Both the position numbers and the translations under genes were made by a program. Positions 24,795 to 34,585 of a stretch of 64,000 bases of DNA are shown one piece after another (within the stretch, counting starts at the first letter, position 1; every line of letters starts with the position of its first letter). The notes under the pieces were generated by a model. It did not search any database. It saw only the letters and a list, made by a program, of their open reading frames with translations, and was not told the origin of the DNA. The stretch spans positions 37,259 to 101,258 of the forward strand of contig NZ_BCNS01000002.1 in NCBI RefSeq assembly GCF_001528745.1, in the 5' to 3' direction. The stretch comes from Marinobacterium profundum. Lineage in GTDB: Bacteria > Pseudomonadota > Gammaproteobacteria > Pseudomonadales > Balneatricaceae.

Positions 24795-26759
24795 TCATGC
24801 AGGCTCAGTCGCTGGATTCAGCGGCAGCTCAAAGCTAAAGCAGGCGCCTTCCCCCGGTGTACTGTTGCAATTCAGGGTGCCACCATGCTTTTCCACGATC
24901 TCCTTTGTGATCGCAAGCCCAAGTCCGGTGCCGCCTTTTTCCCGCGTATCAGAGGAGTCCTCCTGGGAAAACTTCTCAAAGATGCGTTTCTGAAACTCCA
25001 GCGCGATTCCGGGGCCCTTGTCGGTCACACTGACCCGCACCCGTTCACCCAGCACACGGCTTTCAATCAACACCTCCCCTGCGCCCGGAGAGTACTTGAT
25101 GGCATTGGACAGCAGGTTCGACATCACCTGCATCAGCCTGCCCTCGACCCCGAGCACAGGAGTATTGGCACCCTCAGCAGGCTGCCAGACGATCTGCACG
25201 CCGTATTTGTCCGCATAGCCCTGCATTGAGGCCACGGCACTGTCGATCAGAGTTTCGATTGATATCGGATGTAACTGAAAGCTGTTATCGGTGAGTTGAA
25301 TCTTGTTGATGTCCAGCAAGTCATTGATCAGCTGCTCCAGCCGGTGGCTGTTGTCATAGGCAATCTTGAGCATATGCTGCGCCGGCGCCGGCACCTCACC
25401 CAGTTTGTTGCCGACAATCAGGCCAAGGGCGCCCTTGATCGATGTCAGCGGGGTACGCAGTTCATGACTGACCGTAGAGATAAATTCATCCTTCATGCGC
25501 TCGATTTTTTTGCGCTCACTGACATCATTGAAAACCACCACAGTACCCACCACAAGGCCGTCCTTTTTCAGCGGTGTGCGAGTGTACTCCACCGGATAAC
25601 TAGTACCGTCCCGATAGCTGAACTCTTGATCTGTCACCCGAAGAACCTCGTCCAGCCCTTCCGCCCCCGAGCCTTTAGATGCCATATCCTGCACGCCTGG
25701 CTGAATCAGCGCCCCCATATGAGCCCCCAGCAGCTCGTCGGCGCGGTAGCCGAGCAACTGACAGGCCGCCGGGTTCGAGAAGGTCACACGGCCATCCAGG
25801 TCCAGGCCATAAATACCTTCACCTACAGCATCCAGCAGCAGTCGGTTGTGCCGCTCGGATTCCTGCAGCGCCTTGGTGGACTCACTGATGCGCCAGGCCA
25901 GCAACATCACCAGCACCAGCAGCATGATCGAGGTAACAGATGATATGAGTGCCGCCGCATAGGCCCTGGGCAACCAGCCGGCCGAAATCGCGTAGACAGC
26001 CCCACCCACCAGCATAAAAGGCAACAGCAAAGCCCACGGAATGGCCCTGCGGACGATTACGCTACCAATCCCCTGCCCAATCAGCAGGGAAAAGAAACCC
26101 GAATCCGTGCGTCTGATGATCACCAGTGTCCCAAGCAACACAAAGCAGACCAGGGTTTGCAGCGAGGTCACGGTAAAAGATGACTGGCTAAACAGTTGCG
26201 ACGCCTTAAAGCTGTAGCCGGCAATAATGATCAGTATCATGGCGCCCATGGCAATACTCAGGCTATCGGCCAGCCGATTGCGCCATTTGCCCCGCAGGCT
26301 GGACTCGGCAACGAAAGCCAGCCCGATGACCAGGAACAGCAGCGCCGTTTGCAGAGACATGCGCCCCGGCAAGTCGGCCGCAGTATCTTCAGCCAACAGC
26401 GTATCGAGCCAGAATGCCCGCCCGCTGAGGTGACCCAGCAAGGCGGTACCGGACAGCAGCAGTACCAAAAGCGCACACAGGCAGGCCGCACCGCGTCGCA
26501 CGCCATGGCGTCGGGGCTCACAAAACTGGTAATTCCCCAGACACAGCAGAAAGGCCAGCGCCGTGTTGGCCTTCATCAGGAACCAGTCTCCAGGCAGCAG
26601 TGCACCCACCGACGGCAGCAGCCAGCCCAGCAGTACTGGCGTTGCTATCATCAGCATCAAAACAACACAGGCCGTCCTGACACCCTTTAGCACGCCGTAC
26701 TTTTTAACTTCAGACCGGGCCGAAGGCTGCGTGGAAGAATCTGACATATCCATTTTCAA
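24795..26759 (-). CDS. Membrane sensor histidine kinase with PAS domain
   Basis: 654 residues. The N-terminal ~300 residues contain about eight hydrophobic segments with short loops, an integral-membrane sensor rather than a periplasmic one. A PAS domain (~305-425, LLLDAVGEGIYGLDLDGRVTF) precedes HisKA with the phospho-His in FISTVSHELRTPLTS. HATPase_c follows, with N, G1 and G2 boxes (SNLLSNAIKYSP, DKGPGIA, GGTGLGLAITKEI). There is no receiver, and no response regulator is adjacent. Its HisKA region is strikingly similar to the two hybrid kinases at 37.9-44.4 kb, suggesting shared ancestry. Confidence 0.92.
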   Translation of the reverse strand: MKMDMSDSSTQPSARSEVKKYGVLKGVRTACVVLMLMIATPVLLGWLLPSVGALLPGDWFLMKANTALAFLLCLGNYQFCEPRRHGVRRGAACLCALLVLLLSGTALLGHLSGRAFWLDTLLAEDTAADLPGRMSLQTALLFLVIGLAFVAESSLRGKWRNRLADSLSIAMGAMILIIIAGYSFKASQLFSQSSFTVTSLQTLVCFVLLGTLVIIRRTDSGFFSLLIGQGIGSVIVRRAIPWALLLPFMLVGGAVYAISAGWLPRAYAAALISSVTSIMLLVLVMLLAWRISESTKALQESERHNRLLLDAVGEGIYGLDLDGRVTFSNPAACQLLGYRADELLGAHMGALIQPGVQDMASKGSGAEGLDEVLRVTDQEFSYRDGTSYPVEYTRTPLKKDGLVVGTVVVFNDVSERKKIERMKDEFISTVSHELRTPLTSIKGALGLIVGNKLGEVPAPAQHMLKIAYDNSHRLEQLINDLLDINKIQLTDNSFQLHPISIETLIDSAVASMQGYADKYGVQIVWQPAEGANTPVLGVEGRLMQVMSNLLSNAIKYSPGAGEVLIESRVLGERVRVSVTDKGPGIALEFQKRIFEKFSQEDSSDTREKGGTGLGLAITKEIVEKHGGTLNCNSTPGEGACFSFELPLNPATEPA

Positions 26760-26869
26760 AGTCCCTTCTATTCAGCGCCAGATTTCATGCAGCTTTACAG
26801 AGCAAAAGCGCGCATCAGCGGCGCCTTCTGCAAGATGCTTCCCAACGAAGAGCCCTGGCCCAGCCACCG

Positions 26870-28648
26870 CTAGAGCGGCCAGACCAGCAGAATCAGCGGC
26901 ACTGCCAGTAACACAATCAGAATTTCAAGCGGCAATCCCATGCGCCAGTAGTCCCCGAAGGCATATCCGCCCGGGCCCAGCACCAGGGTGTTGGACTGAT
27001 GCCCGATAGGGGTCAAAAAAGCACAGGATGCACCCACGGCAACGGCCATGAAAAACGGATCCGGGCTCACACCCAGCCCCATGGCGATACCGTAGGCCAG
27101 CGGCGCCATGATCACAGCCGTGGCCGCATTATTGATAATGTCAGACAGGAACATGGTCACCACCAGCACCAGACCGATCACCAGATACAGCGGCATACCC
27201 TCGGTCAGCGCCAGTACCTGGGTAGCCAGCAGCTGCGTGAGACCCGTGCTCTGCAGCGCAGATCCAACTGGGATCATGGCCGAAAGCAGGATGATAACCG
27301 GCCAGTCGATGGCATCGTAAAGATTGCGTACCGGCAATATTTCGAGCAGCAGGTAAACCAAAACGGCGATAAAAAATACCACCGCCAGCGGCAACACCTT
27401 GGCAACGCCCAGCGCAATCGCGACAGCAAAGATTGTCAGCGCTATGGCAATTTTTTTCGGCTGCCCAAGGCTGAGGTTGCGCTCGGCAAGCGGAATCATG
27501 CCCAGCTCGCCAAGTTGCTCGTCCACATCATCGACAGCGCCCTGCAACAGCAGAATATCGCCGGCCTGAAACTGCTCGCGCCTCAGCCGCCTGCGAATCT
27601 GCTGCCCTTCCCGCGCCAGGCCAACCAGCGCCAGGGAACTGCCACTGCGCCTGCGCAGAAAGGGCACATCACGTCCTTCCAGTACCGAGCCTTTCTTGAC
27701 AACCCCCTCAACCAGGGTAAGGTCGCCCTGGGTCAGCTCGGCGAATTTTTTATCGGCACTGGTAATCAGCTCCAGGTCATTCTTGTCGAGCAAGGGCTGA
27801 ATTTCCGACGGATCGGCCTGCAGAATCAGAATATCGCCGGCATTGAGCACCTGACCCGGGCGCAATGACAGCGTCTTGCCATGGCGATGTGCCACACCCA
27901 CCACCTCGATACTGCCATCATCAAGGCCATCGATATCTTCGACCGGCCGACCAACCAGAGTGGAATCAGCGGTCACTATTACTTCTGTCAGATAATCATC
28001 TATGGCAAACAGTTGCTCGGGCGAGCTGCGATTGAGGCGTGCCGCCGGAATAAAACGCCAGCCCAGCAGTGTGACGAAGAGCACGCCCATTAAGGCAATG
28101 GCCACTCCCACTGGCGAAAAATCAAACATGTTGAATGATTCTCCGCTCACCTCGGCGCGCATCATGGCAATGATAATATTGGGCGGTGTACCTATGGCCG
28201 TCGTCATGCCTCCCAAAATACTGCCAAAGGCCAGCGGCATCAGTATCAGCGCGGGCGAGCGCTGGTGCTTGCTGCAGGTCGCCAGCGCAACCGGCAGCAT
28301 CAGCGCCAGGGCTCCTACGTTATTCATAAAGGCAGATGCCACCGTTACGACTGTGGTCATGATCAGAATATGGCTAAGCGGATTTTCAGTGTAGGGCAGG
28401 ATTTTCTGCACGATCATGTCCACCACCCCGGAGCGGCGCAGCGCATCGGAGATCACCAGCACCGCCGCCACCGTTACGACCGCAGGATGGCCAAAGCCTG
28501 CAAAGGCATCCTCAGCCGACACCAGACCTGCCAGTACACAGAGCCCCAATGCGATTGCAGCTACAACATCATGGCGATACTTTCCCCAGACAAAGAGCAC
28601 CAGCGTCAGCAGCAAAACTGCGGTAATCAGCCATTGATCAGTATTCAA
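26870..28648 (-). CDS. SLC13/DASS-family transporter with two RCK_C domains
   Basis: About 592 residues. Start chosen at TTG 28648, which has AGGGAG at 8 nt; a TTG at 28669 lacks a site. Hydrophobic helices at both ends carry the CitMHS/SLC13 repeats (NNVGALALMLPVAL, GGMTTAIGTPPNIIIAM and SDIINNAATAVIMAPLAYG, TPIGHQSNTLVLGPGGY). Between them (~210-380) lie two TrkA-C/RCK_C modules. Members move sulfate, dicarboxylates or other anions with Na+. The paired RCK_C insertion is typical of bacterial sulfate-type members, but substrate cannot be read from sequence. Confidence 0.88.
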   Translation of the reverse strand: MNTDQWLITAVLLLTLVLFVWGKYRHDVVAAIALGLCVLAGLVSAEDAFAGFGHPAVVTVAAVLVISDALRRSGVVDMIVQKILPYTENPLSHILIMTTVVTVASAFMNNVGALALMLPVALATCSKHQRSPALILMPLAFGSILGGMTTAIGTPPNIIIAMMRAEVSGESFNMFDFSPVGVAIALMGVLFVTLLGWRFIPAARLNRSSPEQLFAIDDYLTEVIVTADSTLVGRPVEDIDGLDDGSIEVVGVAHRHGKTLSLRPGQVLNAGDILILQADPSEIQPLLDKNDLELITSADKKFAELTQGDLTLVEGVVKKGSVLEGRDVPFLRRRSGSSLALVGLAREGQQIRRRLRREQFQAGDILLLQGAVDDVDEQLGELGMIPLAERNLSLGQPKKIAIALTIFAVAIALGVAKVLPLAVVFFIAVLVYLLLEILPVRNLYDAIDWPVIILLSAMIPVGSALQSTGLTQLLATQVLALTEGMPLYLVIGLVLVVTMFLSDIINNAATAVIMAPLAYGIAMGLGVSPDPFFMAVAVGASCAFLTPIGHQSNTLVLGPGGYAFGDYWRMGLPLEILIVLLAVPLILLVWPL

Positions 28649-28669
28649 GAACGAGCTCCCTGTTCGCAA

Positions 28670-29004
28670 GCCCTTGATAATAGAGCACCGCAGGGGGAAT
28701 AAACAGACGAAGGCCTATTCTGATCCTCCATCGGGTACCGCCCCGGACTCACAGCAGGTCCCGGCATGAATAATTCCGACGCTGCGACAAGACTCAGTCG
28801 ACAGGCAAAGGCGCCTGGGCAAGTTCACAGGCATTGAAGGATCAGGCGGGGAAATCGTAGGTTACAGCGAACACTGGGGCGGAAAACCCAGCAGCCGGCC
28901 AAGCCCTCAGCACCCACCTGATCGCCCTGAGTGACGACGGCAGAGTCCGAGCCGACAAAGATATCCATGGATATGATTCTGCTCAAAGGCTGGCAAGACA
29001 GACC
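28670..29004. other. Intergenic stretch, no feature seen
   Basis: 335 bp between the SLC13 gene and the DUF1127 gene. I see no supported gene, no strong hairpin and no clear promoter. A plus-strand frame starting at 28931 is antisense to the DUF1127 gene and not credible. Confidence 0.5.
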
Positions 29005-29181
29005 TCATGACGCCAGATCCCGCCACAGCCGCTCATTGCGCCGCAGCTCAGCCGCCATGGGGTCTACACCAATATCCTTCAATGTATGCCGATCCAGTGA
29101 CCGTAGCGTCCTGTGGTCTGTCCGATACTGAGACTGATACCAGGATTTCAGGTTTTGGATAACAGAGTTGAGTGATTTCAT
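29005..29181 (-). CDS. DUF1127 (YjiS-like) small protein
   Basis: 58 residues. The C-terminal half RTLRSLDRHTLKDIGVDPMA is the DUF1127 motif (LxxLxxHxLxDIGl), followed by a short basic tail. The ATG at 29181 has GGGAGGTCGTT upstream and overlaps the stop of the preceding small gene (ATGA). DUF1127 proteins bind RNA or regulate phosphate and carbon metabolism in some proteobacteria; here the role is open. Confidence 0.82.
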   Translation of the reverse strand: MKSLNSVIQNLKSWYQSQYRTDHRTLRSLDRHTLKDIGVDPMAAELRRNERLWRDLAS

Positions 29182-29387
29182 AACGACCTCCCCATAGCCT
29201 GTGAACCTATAGCCAGATGCTGGCTCTTCTCCTGCAACTGTGGGACTAAAATCAGGCTATTGATCATCATGCCCCTGGGTTGCTTATCAAAGCTGGTGAC
29301 TGCCACTGCCGATATGCCGGCCTGACAGGTGCTCAATATCTTGCGCAATTCGGTCCTATCGATATAACTTTTTATTATTCGGCACAT
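29178..29387 (-). CDS. Small hypothetical protein coupled to DUF1127
   Basis: 69 residues with an excellent ribosome site (GGAGGAGCATT before ATG 29387) and a 4-nt overlap with the DUF1127 gene. The N-terminal helix MCRIIKSYIDRTELRKIL is basic; no family is recognised. The divergent neighbour is an HxlR regulator, and CTAC/GTAG palindromes lie between them, so it may be an HxlR target. Confidence 0.6.
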   Translation of the reverse strand: MCRIIKSYIDRTELRKILSTCQAGISAVAVTSFDKQPRGMMINSLILVPQLQEKSQHLAIGSQAMGRSL

Positions 29388-29477
29388 AATGCTCCTCCGG
29401 CTTATTCCGTAACTTGCATGTTGTTCAGGTTAATCCACCGGGGATTTTTATAATGCTTCAAAATCAGCAGGAACCAG

Positions 29478-29508
29478 CTACAGTTTTTGTAGTAACTAAC
29501 TACTGTAG
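29478..29508. promoter_or_regulatory. Operator-like cluster of CTAC/GTAG half-sites
   Basis: Three overlapping inverted repeats: CTAC-N7-GTAG (29478-29492), GTAGT-N5-ACTAC (29489-29503) and CTAC-T-GTAG (29500-29508). HxlR/YodB-family regulators bind TAC...GTA-type dyads. The cluster sits between the divergent small-gene operon and hxlR, so it is a candidate autoregulatory operator. Confidence 0.45.
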
Positions 29509-29551
29509 ATAAAGCTGACTATCGGAAAACGTGACCTGCCATGCTTTTTAG

Positions 29552-29718
29552 CTAGGAGGCTGTCCTAGAATGCTGGCCGTAGCGAGAGCCGACTGATTTG
29601 AGCGGGTTTTTGCGGTGTTTTAAGGCGAATAGTGGTTCTATTTAACGCAAAACAGCACAAAAAACAGCCAAACTCAGGTGGCTCGCAGTAGGTTGAGTAT
29701 TCTCGGACAGCCTCCTAG
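29552..29718. mobile_element. MITE-like element, 167 bp with terminal inverted repeats
   Basis: Perfect 14-bp ends (CTAGGAGGCTGTCC at 29552-29565 and its complement at 29705-29718). Imperfect inverted symmetry continues through almost the whole element, with no coding capacity. If CTAG is counted as target duplication, the element is GAGGCTGTCC...GGACAGCCTC flanked by CTAG. It ends 9 nt before the hxlR ATG, so it separates the operator cluster from the gene. Confidence 0.8.
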
Positions 29719-29727
29719 AGGTACAGC

Positions 29728-30423
29728 ATGAGCTATTACCAATTTTGCCCCATTGCCAAAGCCATGGAAGTGCTGGGCGAGCGCTGGACGCTGCTATTGG
29801 TAAGGGAACTGCTGATGGGCTCTACCCGGTTCAACGTCTTTCAGCGCGGACTCTGTCAGATGTCACCGAGTCTGCTGACCAAACGCCTGGGCAGTCTTGA
29901 GGAAGCTGGACTGATTGTGCGTAAACGCATTCCGGGTCAGCGGGGGTTCGAGTATTTTCCGACCCAGGCCTGCAAAGACCTGATGCCCGTTATCGAACAG
30001 ATCGGTCACTGGGGCATGCGCTGGGCGCGGAATCAACTCATCGAAGATGATTATGACCTCGAACTTCTGATGCTCTACCTGCAACGCAGCATCTGCCCGG
30101 ACAAGCTGATCGGTAATGAAACCGTGATTCGCTTCAACTTCAAAGACGTCAAGGAGCATCCCAGCTGGTGGATCGTCGTGAAGGGGGCGGATGTGGATGT
30201 CTGCATCCATGACCCAGGCAAAGAGGTGGATGTGTATTTCAACGTCGGTCTTAAAACCATGTGCCAGCTGTGGATGGGCGACATCAGCTACAAAAAGGCC
30301 ATTTCAGCAGGGCAGCTACAGCTGGTCGGGCATTGCGAGCTGACCAAGAGCGTCGAGCACTGGCTCAAACCCAGCATTTTCGCCGACATCCCAACCGCCC
30401 GGGAGATCATGGAGCCCGCTTGA
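29728..30423 (+). CDS. HxlR-family transcriptional regulator
   Basis: 231 residues. The N-terminal ~100 residues are the HxlR winged helix (YQFCPIAKAMEVLGERWTLLLVRELLMGSTRFNVFQRGL ... LLTKRLGSLEEAGLIVRK) with the conserved CPIAKAMEVLGERW start. The C-terminal ~110 residues form an additional SCP2-like ligand domain (VIRFNFKDVKEHPSWWIVVKG), seen in the longer HxlR subgroup. A Cys at position 7 could sense thiol-reactive compounds. A MITE lies directly upstream, its edge contributing to the AGAGG ribosome site, so transcription must cross or start within the MITE. Confidence 0.92.
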   Translation: MSYYQFCPIAKAMEVLGERWTLLLVRELLMGSTRFNVFQRGLCQMSPSLLTKRLGSLEEAGLIVRKRIPGQRGFEYFPTQACKDLMPVIEQIGHWGMRWARNQLIEDDYDLELLMLYLQRSICPDKLIGNETVIRFNFKDVKEHPSWWIVVKGADVDVCIHDPGKEVDVYFNVGLKTMCQLWMGDISYKKAISAGQLQLVGHCELTKSVEHWLKPSIFADIPTAREIMEPA

Positions 30424-30500
30424 TATATGGGAAAACCTGCAGGTGATTGTCGGGCTTGTATTGGCCTGCAGCGCAGAGTGATGAACCCAGGCATCAGCAA

Positions 30501-33356
30501 CTATTCCGGGCTCCCATGTTGCTCCACGAAGTCCCACAGAGGCCCAGGATCCAGTGGACGGCTGTAGTAGTAGCCCTGGATATGGCTGCAGCCATGTTTA
30601 AGCAGAAACTCGAGCTGCTCACTGGTTTCCACACCTTCGGCCAGCACCCCAATGCCCAGGCTGCGGCACATGACAATAATTGCCTTGACAATCGACTCGT
30701 CATCCCGATCCTGACCTATGTCGCGTATAAAGCTCTGATCTATTTTCAGGGTATTAATGGGCAAGCGCTTCAGGTAACTCAGTGATGAGTAACCGGTGCC
30801 GAAATCATCCATCGACAGGCTGATACCCCGCTCACGTAACTGATTCAGCTTGCTTATGGTCAACTCCGGTTGGCGGATCACAAAGTTTTCGGTGATTTCC
30901 AGATCCAGCAGGGTCGCTGGCAAGCCAGCATTCGCCAGCGCATCGTCCACCTCCTGCAAAAGACCCTCGTGGGCTATCTGTTGACCGGCAAGATTCACGC
31001 CCAGGCGAATCGGAATCATACCCTCGCGTTGCCACTGCGCCATTTGCCGGCAGGCCTCGTACAAGACCCAGCGCCCCAGCGGCACGATCAGCCCCATTTC
31101 TTCAGCCAACGGAATAAAGCGCCCGGGCGACACAGCACCAAGCTCGGGGTGCTGCCAGCGCACCAAGGCCTCCATACCGCAGACAAGGCCGCTGCGTGCA
31201 TCCACCTTGGGCTGATACTGCAGCGTAAAATCGCCTCTGTCGGTTGCCCGGCGCAGATCGTTGGCCAGCGCAAAGCGCTCTACCCGCACACTGCCCTGCG
31301 CCCGATGGTACACACGGTAGCGCCCCAGCCCCTGCTCCTTCGCCTCTATCATCGCCAGATCGGCACTTTTCACCAGGTCGCTGGCATCCTGGCCATGCTC
31401 AGGGAACAGGCTAATACCAATACTGACAGTGCTGTAAATTTCGTATCCCCCAAGACTAAAGGGCTCGACAAAAGCACTAATCAGGCACTGAGCCAAACCG
31501 GTGGCCGCCGACTCGATATCCCGTTCGGCTTCCAGCATGAGTACAAATTCATCAGCACCCAGACGTGCCAGATGATGCTCTTCAGCAGTGATTGCGCTGA
31601 TACGCAGCGCCGCAGCCTCGAGCAGCTGATCGCCCAGAAGATGCCCAAGACTGTCATTTACGCCTTTGAAGTCATCAATGTCGCAACAGAGCATGGCCAG
31701 CTCCCGGCCCGCTTGTGCGGCACTCTGCAACCGCTGCACCAGCGCTTCGAAAAACAGCTGACGGTTAGGCAGGCGGGTCAGCGGGTCATGATTGGCTAGC
31801 CAGTAGAGGCGACTTTCGGCATGCCGCCGCTCGGTCATGTCCAGCCCGATGGAAAGAATATAGGCATCGCGATCACCAGCGTCACGCAGCCGCGAATGCT
31901 GCCACGAGAGATGCAGCTCGCGTCCGTCGTCAGACATAAAGCGCGTATCCAGCTGCAGCCGCGGACTGCGGCCGTGATAAAGCGACTGCAGCTGCACCTG
32001 GGCATCATCGCCTTCTGCCAGCAACCCTATATCATCGAAGCGATAACCTGGTTGCAACGGCAGATCAAGCCCCAACAGACGACTGCCGTACTGGTTCAGG
32101 GACTGAATAACCCCGGCGCGGCTTTGTGTCAGAATCACGGCCTCCGCCGTATCAAACAGGCTGGTGACAAAGTCACGCTCGCGTTGCAATGCCGCGCTGC
32201 GCCGCTCCAGATGCAGAGTATTGTCGGCCACAGCGTCCTCCAGCTCATCCAGCCGGCTGGCAAGCTCGCCGGCGCTGTCCGCCAGTACATCGAGCTCGTC
32301 ACTAAAGAGCCTGGAACCAAGGCTTGCCGGCAATGGCTGCAGCTCCTGCTTGCGCAGTCCACCGACCCTGGCCAGCTGAGGCAACTGTTCGGCCAGGCGC
32401 CCAAGATAGCCCAGCGGACGACGCAATATCAGCGTTAGCAGGACCAGCGCCAGTACTATGCCGCAAAGCGCGAGGACCATGTCAAACAAACGGCGGCTCT
32501 GCATCGCCTGCAGCGGGGATGTAATATCGCTGATAATCAGCCAGTAGGCGCGGCTGTCGGACAGGTCCTGAACCAGGGGTGACAGCAATAGCTCCAGCTC
32601 GCGCCCGTCGAATTGCAACCTGAAGGTGGAACCGGGATTTTGCAGCCACGTCGCCAGATTCGCCTGCCTGAGCATGGGTTCATAGCGGTCACGGTTAGTC
32701 AGTGCCATCAGGCGCGGCGCGCCATCGCTGCCCTGCTCTGCAGGCGCCAGCAACAGCCCGATATCCACGGCACTCTGTCGATGGTATTCCAGCACTACAT
32801 CATGCATCAGGCTGCCCACCAGCATGACCGCCGTAGTGCCGCCGCCAAACATAACCGGTATGGCCAGATAACGCAGGCAATTCTGGCGGCACGAAATACT
32901 CTGTTGCGGCTTTTCAAGCTCAAGCACTCGCCGAACAACCTCTGGCTTGATATCCAGCGGCGCCCCCCAGGCCCGCTGTAACTGACCATCAGCACTGTAC
33001 AGCTGTACCAGATCTACCACCCCCAACATCAAGGCATTTTCTACTCGACTATCCAGGTCCCAGGCCGGTTGCGACCATGGCTCAGTGGCCATTGCGGCCA
33101 TTGTATCTTTGGGAGGCAATAGCATGATCTGGGCGATATCCAGCAAACGTCTATAACTTGTTTCCACCGTGGCATTGAGCATGCCTAGCTGCTGCTGACT
33201 GCGCGCACTAAGGTCGGCCGCCAATTCCTGCTGCTGGCGCGAATAGGACAGGGTTTGAGCCAGCCCATACACCAGGGACAGCGTCATCAGCAGAATCAGC
33301 GTCAGTTTCCACTTCAGGCTGATAAAGGTACTGCGTCTTTCCGCCCGGAGACTCAT
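30501..33356 (-). CDS. Membrane GGDEF-EAL c-di-GMP protein
   Basis: 951 residues. Transmembrane helices at ~17-37 and ~291-311 enclose a periplasmic sensor domain. Then comes a linker, a PAS domain (~395-515), GGDEF (~525-685) and EAL (~700-945). The cyclase motif reads GADEF rather than GGDEF, so cyclase activity is doubtful. The EAL domain has EALVRW, DDFGTGYSSLSYL, LKIDQSFIRDI and AEGVETSEQLEFL, consistent with an active phosphodiesterase. Third gene of an operon with a substrate-binding-like protein and a porin, 8 nt after the porin stop. The periplasmic ligand may therefore be linked to that binding protein. Confidence 0.92.
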   Translation of the reverse strand: MSLRAERRSTFISLKWKLTLILLMTLSLVYGLAQTLSYSRQQQELAADLSARSQQQLGMLNATVETSYRRLLDIAQIMLLPPKDTMAAMATEPWSQPAWDLDSRVENALMLGVVDLVQLYSADGQLQRAWGAPLDIKPEVVRRVLELEKPQQSISCRQNCLRYLAIPVMFGGGTTAVMLVGSLMHDVVLEYHRQSAVDIGLLLAPAEQGSDGAPRLMALTNRDRYEPMLRQANLATWLQNPGSTFRLQFDGRELELLLSPLVQDLSDSRAYWLIISDITSPLQAMQSRRLFDMVLALCGIVLALVLLTLILRRPLGYLGRLAEQLPQLARVGGLRKQELQPLPASLGSRLFSDELDVLADSAGELASRLDELEDAVADNTLHLERRSAALQRERDFVTSLFDTAEAVILTQSRAGVIQSLNQYGSRLLGLDLPLQPGYRFDDIGLLAEGDDAQVQLQSLYHGRSPRLQLDTRFMSDDGRELHLSWQHSRLRDAGDRDAYILSIGLDMTERRHAESRLYWLANHDPLTRLPNRQLFFEALVQRLQSAAQAGRELAMLCCDIDDFKGVNDSLGHLLGDQLLEAAALRISAITAEEHHLARLGADEFVLMLEAERDIESAATGLAQCLISAFVEPFSLGGYEIYSTVSIGISLFPEHGQDASDLVKSADLAMIEAKEQGLGRYRVYHRAQGSVRVERFALANDLRRATDRGDFTLQYQPKVDARSGLVCGMEALVRWQHPELGAVSPGRFIPLAEEMGLIVPLGRWVLYEACRQMAQWQREGMIPIRLGVNLAGQQIAHEGLLQEVDDALANAGLPATLLDLEITENFVIRQPELTISKLNQLRERGISLSMDDFGTGYSSLSYLKRLPINTLKIDQSFIRDIGQDRDDESIVKAIIVMCRSLGIGVLAEGVETSEQLEFLLKHGCSHIQGYYYSRPLDPGPLWDFVEQHGSPE

Positions 33357-33364
33357 AGCGCTCC

Positions 33365-34585
33365 CTAAAACCGGTAGGTGGCTTGCAGCGCAAAGAGATT
33401 CCAGTTGCGCTCCAGCTGCAGATCGTCCGGATTATCCTGCCTTGGTAGCCAGAGAGCGCCCCGCACACGGTGCCATTCCGCCCGCAACAGCCAGTCCGGC
33501 GACGGCTGCCAGCCAACCCCCAGGGTCAAGTCCCTGGCGTAGCGCGCTGCAGGCTGCGATGCTATGCCCAGCTCAGCCAGGCGCGCCTGATAATCCAGCC
33601 CCCCCCGGTCGTCTCGATCAAGATAAGCTTCGCCATAGCGCAGGACGAGGTCCCATTGCGAAGAAAAACGATACTGCGCCTGAAGGTAAAAGGCCTCCAG
33701 ATCGACCTCTGGTTTCAGTGCAACAACCCCGCCGAGTTCACTCCAGTCAATATGCTGCAGTATGTATTCGGCCGTGAATACCCAGCTCCGATATCCCGCC
33801 TGCGCCGACAAAACCGCAATATCCACATGCAACTGGCCATCCCCCGGCAACAGCTCGGGAACCGGATCATCGAAAGCGTCGTAATCCAGGTCAAAGCTCG
33901 ACAACGAGATCGCGGCACGCCAGCGCGCCTGCGGGTCCGAAAGCATCAGACGACCAACCACAGCCATGCCTGAGTCAAACTTGCCAGGCATATCCCCCCC
34001 GAGATAGGTATATTCGACCGCCACATTCCGTTTAGGGGCACCCAGCACGAGGTCCAGATCCAGGTTTAAGCCAGCCGCAGTCCCCTGACGATAGAACCCT
34101 GCACCATCAACCGACAGCGTTAAGTCACGTAACATGTCGTAATAGATTTCCTGGGCGAGCAGAATTGAAGGCCGCGTAAAAGCCACATCCCGAGTGTCAT
34201 TGTAAAAGCCATAAGGCACCTTCAGTCGACCCAGTCGCAGACCGCTCTGTGTCTCGAGACCGTCCTGCGCGCGCCAGTCCAGCAGCAGATAATCCACCTG
34301 CGGTGAACCGTCATTCACGTTACCTGCGCGCCTAGACATCAGCTGGCCGGCCACCAGCAAGTCTGACCGGGGTCGCCAGGACGCATTGATCGCCAGCTCA
34401 CGAAAGTCAAAGCTGCCACTTTCGCTATTGCCATAAATATTATTGTGATCGGAAAGGAAGTAACCCTGGGTGACAAAGCCGTTCATGCGCAAGTTAGCTG
34501 GTAACTCAGCGGCGCCGGCGGGGGCCACCAAAGCGGCAAATAGCACCGCAATCCCCATCAGACAGGCCAGGCTATTTGATTTCAA
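33365..34585 (-). CDS. Outer-membrane porin-like beta-barrel protein
   Basis: About 406 residues. Start proposed at TTG 34585 (AGGGAG at 9 nt); GTG 34591 and an ATG further in are alternatives. A signal peptide (KSNSLACLMGIAVLFAALV, cleavage after AGA) precedes alternating strands throughout, ending in the outer-membrane C-terminal Phe (FALQATYRF). The layout NGFVTQGYFLSDHNN, FDFRELAINASW and GRLKVPYGFYNDTRDV is that of porins found with PstS-like proteins and GGDEF-EAL sensors. It overlaps the upstream gene by 14 nt. Confidence 0.85.
   Translation of the reverse strand: MKSNSLACLMGIAVLFAALVAPAGAAELPANLRMNGFVTQGYFLSDHNNIYGNSESGSFDFRELAINASWRPRSDLLVAGQLMSRRAGNVNDGSPQVDYLLLDWRAQDGLETQSGLRLGRLKVPYGFYNDTRDVAFTRPSILLAQEIYYDMLRDLTLSVDGAGFYRQGTAAGLNLDLDLVLGAPKRNVAVEYTYLGGDMPGKFDSGMAVVGRLMLSDPQARWRAAISLSSFDLDYDAFDDPVPELLPGDGQLHVDIAVLSAQAGYRSWVFTAEYILQHIDWSELGGVVALKPEVDLEAFYLQAQYRFSSQWDLVLRYGEAYLDRDDRGGLDYQARLAELGIASQPAARYARDLTLGVGWQPSPDWLLRAEWHRVRGALWLPRQDNPDDLQLERNWNLFALQATYRF

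Noticed and set aside
30424..30500. Terminator after hxlR
   Set aside because: Only a short CCTGCAGG palindrome is present, with no stable stem followed by a T tract.
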